Positions 62,915 to 64,000 of a DNA stretch of 64,000 bases are shown here, in pieces. The translations under genes were made by a program, and so were the position numbers. The notes under the pieces were generated by a model. The model did not search any database. It worked only from the letters and a program-made list of their open reading frames with translations, and was not told where the DNA came from. Source of the stretch: an uncultured Clostridia bacterium (GTDB lineage Bacteria > Bacillota > Clostridia > UBA1381). Every line of letters starts with the position of its first letter. Position 1 is the stretch's first letter. The stretch is from positions 1 to 64,000 of the forward strand of contig CANRKO010000001.1 of the NCBI GenBank assembly GCA_947631235.1. Reading direction: 5' to 3'.

Positions 62915-62969
62915 GGGGACACTAAAATTTTAGTGTCCCCGTTTTAGTGTCCCCAATTTTAGTGTCCCC
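62915..62969. repeat. REP-like palindrome with ggggacactaaaa units
   Basis: A 26-base perfect palindrome (62915-62940) made of ggggacactaaaa and its complement is followed by two more ttttagtgtcccc units at 62942-62954 and 62957-62969. No T-run follows, so it is not a standard terminator. The same word occurs in the GH78 gene. The layout resembles REP-type elements. Confidence 0.85.
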
Positions 62970-62972
62970 GTA

Positions 62973-64000
62973 TTACAGCTTTTCGACCAAGCCGCGCTTG
63001 ATTTTCTTCGACGACGTTTTCTCAAACTCGCCGTCGCGGTACACGACGCGGTGTATCTGTTTCGCGGCGGGGAGGGTGTCGTTTACGCGGTCAACCTCCG
63101 CTTGTATCTCCGCCTGTATGTCGTCCGACTCGTAATCGGGATTTGCGTAAATCTGCGCCGTTATCACGCCGTCCTTGTCGTACACGACCATTTCCTTTAT
63201 CGGCTCGAACGTCGCGAACATATTTTCAAGCTCCTCCGGCGACACGTTCTCGCCGTTGTCGAGGATTATAAGGTTCTTTTTGCGTCCCGATATGAACACG
63301 TAGCCGTCCTTGACGTAGCCCAAATCGCCCGTCATAAGCCAGCCGTCGTCGGTGAGAGCCTTCGCCGTTTCCTCGGGATTTTTGTAGTAGCCCTTCATAA
63401 TTGACGGACTTCTCGCCCAAATTTCGCCGTCAACGATTTTGACCTCGCAGCCCGCAACAATGCGTCCGACCGATTCGGGGTACGGGCAGTTTTTAACGCC
63501 CGTGCTGATACGCGAGGTCGTCTCCGTCATGCCGTAACCCTGCGCGAGCTCGATACCGAACTCCGCGTAGCCCTTTATGATTTCGGGGCTTAAATACGCG
63601 CCGCCCGCGAACAGAACATCAAAATCCTCACCGAACATCTCTTTGCCTATTGCCTTTTTGTCGGGGTTTTTCTTCGCTTCCTGACGCATTTTGTTGAGTA
63701 TCGACGCGGCAATCATCGGCACAAACGTCGTCTCATGCGGCTTGTACGCCTGCAGATTCTTCGGTATGCGCATGAGCGAATCGTTCACGCACACCGTTCT
63801 GCCGTACCAGAGCGCGGCGAGAATGTCGCAGGTAAAGCAGAATATGTGATGAATGGGCAGTATCGAAAGTCTCTTGTGACCGTGGTAGCCCCTGTCCGGC
63901 TCGCACGTCGCGTTGTCCGCGAAATTCGAGTGAGTGAGCATTACGCCCTTGCTTTGACCGGTCGTGCCGGACGTGAATATAATCGCCGCGAGCATGTCGG
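62973..64000 (-). CDS. AMP-binding acyl-CoA synthetase (5' part outside the window)
   Basis: Adenylate-forming enzyme, probably a long- or medium-chain fatty acid-CoA ligase. The visible 340-plus residues begin near the P-loop motif IIFTSGTTGQSKGVMLTHSN and run through YGMTETT (A5), TGDLGYVKDGYVFISGRKKNLI (A7-A8) and a C-terminal lysine in the KTSSKKIKRG segment (A10). The upstream part, with the start codon, lies beyond position 64000. It is followed directly by the REP-like palindrome. The exact acid substrate is unknown. Confidence 0.88.
   Translation of the reverse strand, partial: DMLAAIIFTSGTTGQSKGVMLTHSNFADNATCEPDRGYHGHKRLSILPIHHIFCFTCDILAALWYGRTVCVNDSLMRIPKNLQAYKPHETTFVPMIAASILNKMRQEAKKNPDKKAIGKEMFGEDFDVLFAGGAYLSPEIIKGYAEFGIELAQGYGMTETTSRISTGVKNCPYPESVGRIVAGCEVKIVDGEIWARSPSIMKGYYKNPEETAKALTDDGWLMTGDLGYVKDGYVFISGRKKNLIILDNGENVSPEELENMFATFEPIKEMVVYDKDGVITAQIYANPDYESDDIQAEIQAEVDRVNDTLPAAKQIHRVVYRDGEFEKTSSKKIKRGLVEKL

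Noticed and set aside
62915-62969. Terminator of the acyl-CoA synthetase gene
   Set aside because: The palindrome is perfect, but no T-run follows on either strand and its units recur elsewhere, so a REP-type repeat fits better.

Overview
The window looks like a chromosomal piece of an anaerobic Firmicute of the class Clostridia, probably a gut fibre degrader. The signs are a short-form HisG paired with HisZ, an alr-antitoxin-mazF cluster in the Bacillus/Clostridium order, rho, hflX, a GGGtGRT/NifU-like pair, PerR with rubredoxin and rubrerythrin modules, near-consensus sigma-A promoters (TTGACA-N17-TATAAT) and strong AGGAGG ribosome binding sites. Secreted proteins carry the copper-amine-oxidase-N-like stalk domain common in Clostridia. 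Order and family cannot be fixed from the sequence alone. Most of the core DNA is rich in GC-ending codons, while several accessory stretches (about 25.3-26.3, 33.9-34.7, 43.4-44.2 and 50.7-56.9 kb) are visibly AT-richer.

Layout. 0-4 kb: a tyrosine recombinase and a GH78 alpha-L-rhamnosidase. 4-6 kb: a radical SAM protein and argF. 6-10.4 kb: rho, then hflX-yigZ-anchored protein-trxA. 10.4-14.5 kb: hisZ-hisG and hisA, split by a secreted propeller-like protein. 14.6-19.2 kb: one strand carrying rdgB, a DUF6106-like protein, nnrDE, alr, a truncated antitoxin and mazF. 19.3-24.1 kb: an ABC-F operon and a GltD-like flavoprotein. 24.1-26.3 kb: a candidate small RNA, a secreted protein, tRNA-Leu, hicAB, and a small membrane peptide next to a frameshifted RHH gene. 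26.3-30.8 kb: perR with a very unusual rubredoxin/GltB/rubrerythrin fusion, divergent from the NifU-like/GGGtGRT pair. 30.8-39 kb: GH31, pyridoxine-type kinase, XRE/SLOG pair, LUD protein, recD2 and a speA-like decarboxylase. 39-44.2 kb: a composite palindromic repeat, nitroreductase, a PL11 rhamnogalacturonan lyase with a long leader, and two XRE regulators. 44.2-46.4 kb: gdhA and two tRNA-Pro genes with a duplicated hairpin. 46.5-50.5 kb: four zinc-ribbon membrane protein genes, the last fused to an extracellular solute-binding domain. 50.5-56.9 kb: tRNA-Ser and a LlaJI-type restriction-modification system. 56.9-61.5 kb: a lantibiotic-immunity-type ABC transporter and its two-component system. 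61.5-64 kb: a glutamate-cysteine ligase and an acyl-CoA synthetase cut by the window edge.

How it works together. GH78, PL11 and perhaps GH31 point to breakdown of rhamnogalacturonan-type pectin and related glycans. PerR and the fused redox protein form an oxidative-stress unit. The restriction system and the peptide-antibiotic transporter with its sensor kinase form a small protective region. The strongest candidates for undescribed biology are the zinc-ribbon/solute-binding cluster at 46.6-50.5 kb, the 693-residue redox fusion at 26.3-28.4 kb that keeps internal ribosome binding sites, and the MazE-like antitoxin that has lost its DNA-binding half. All functions are read from sequence by eye; no database search was run.
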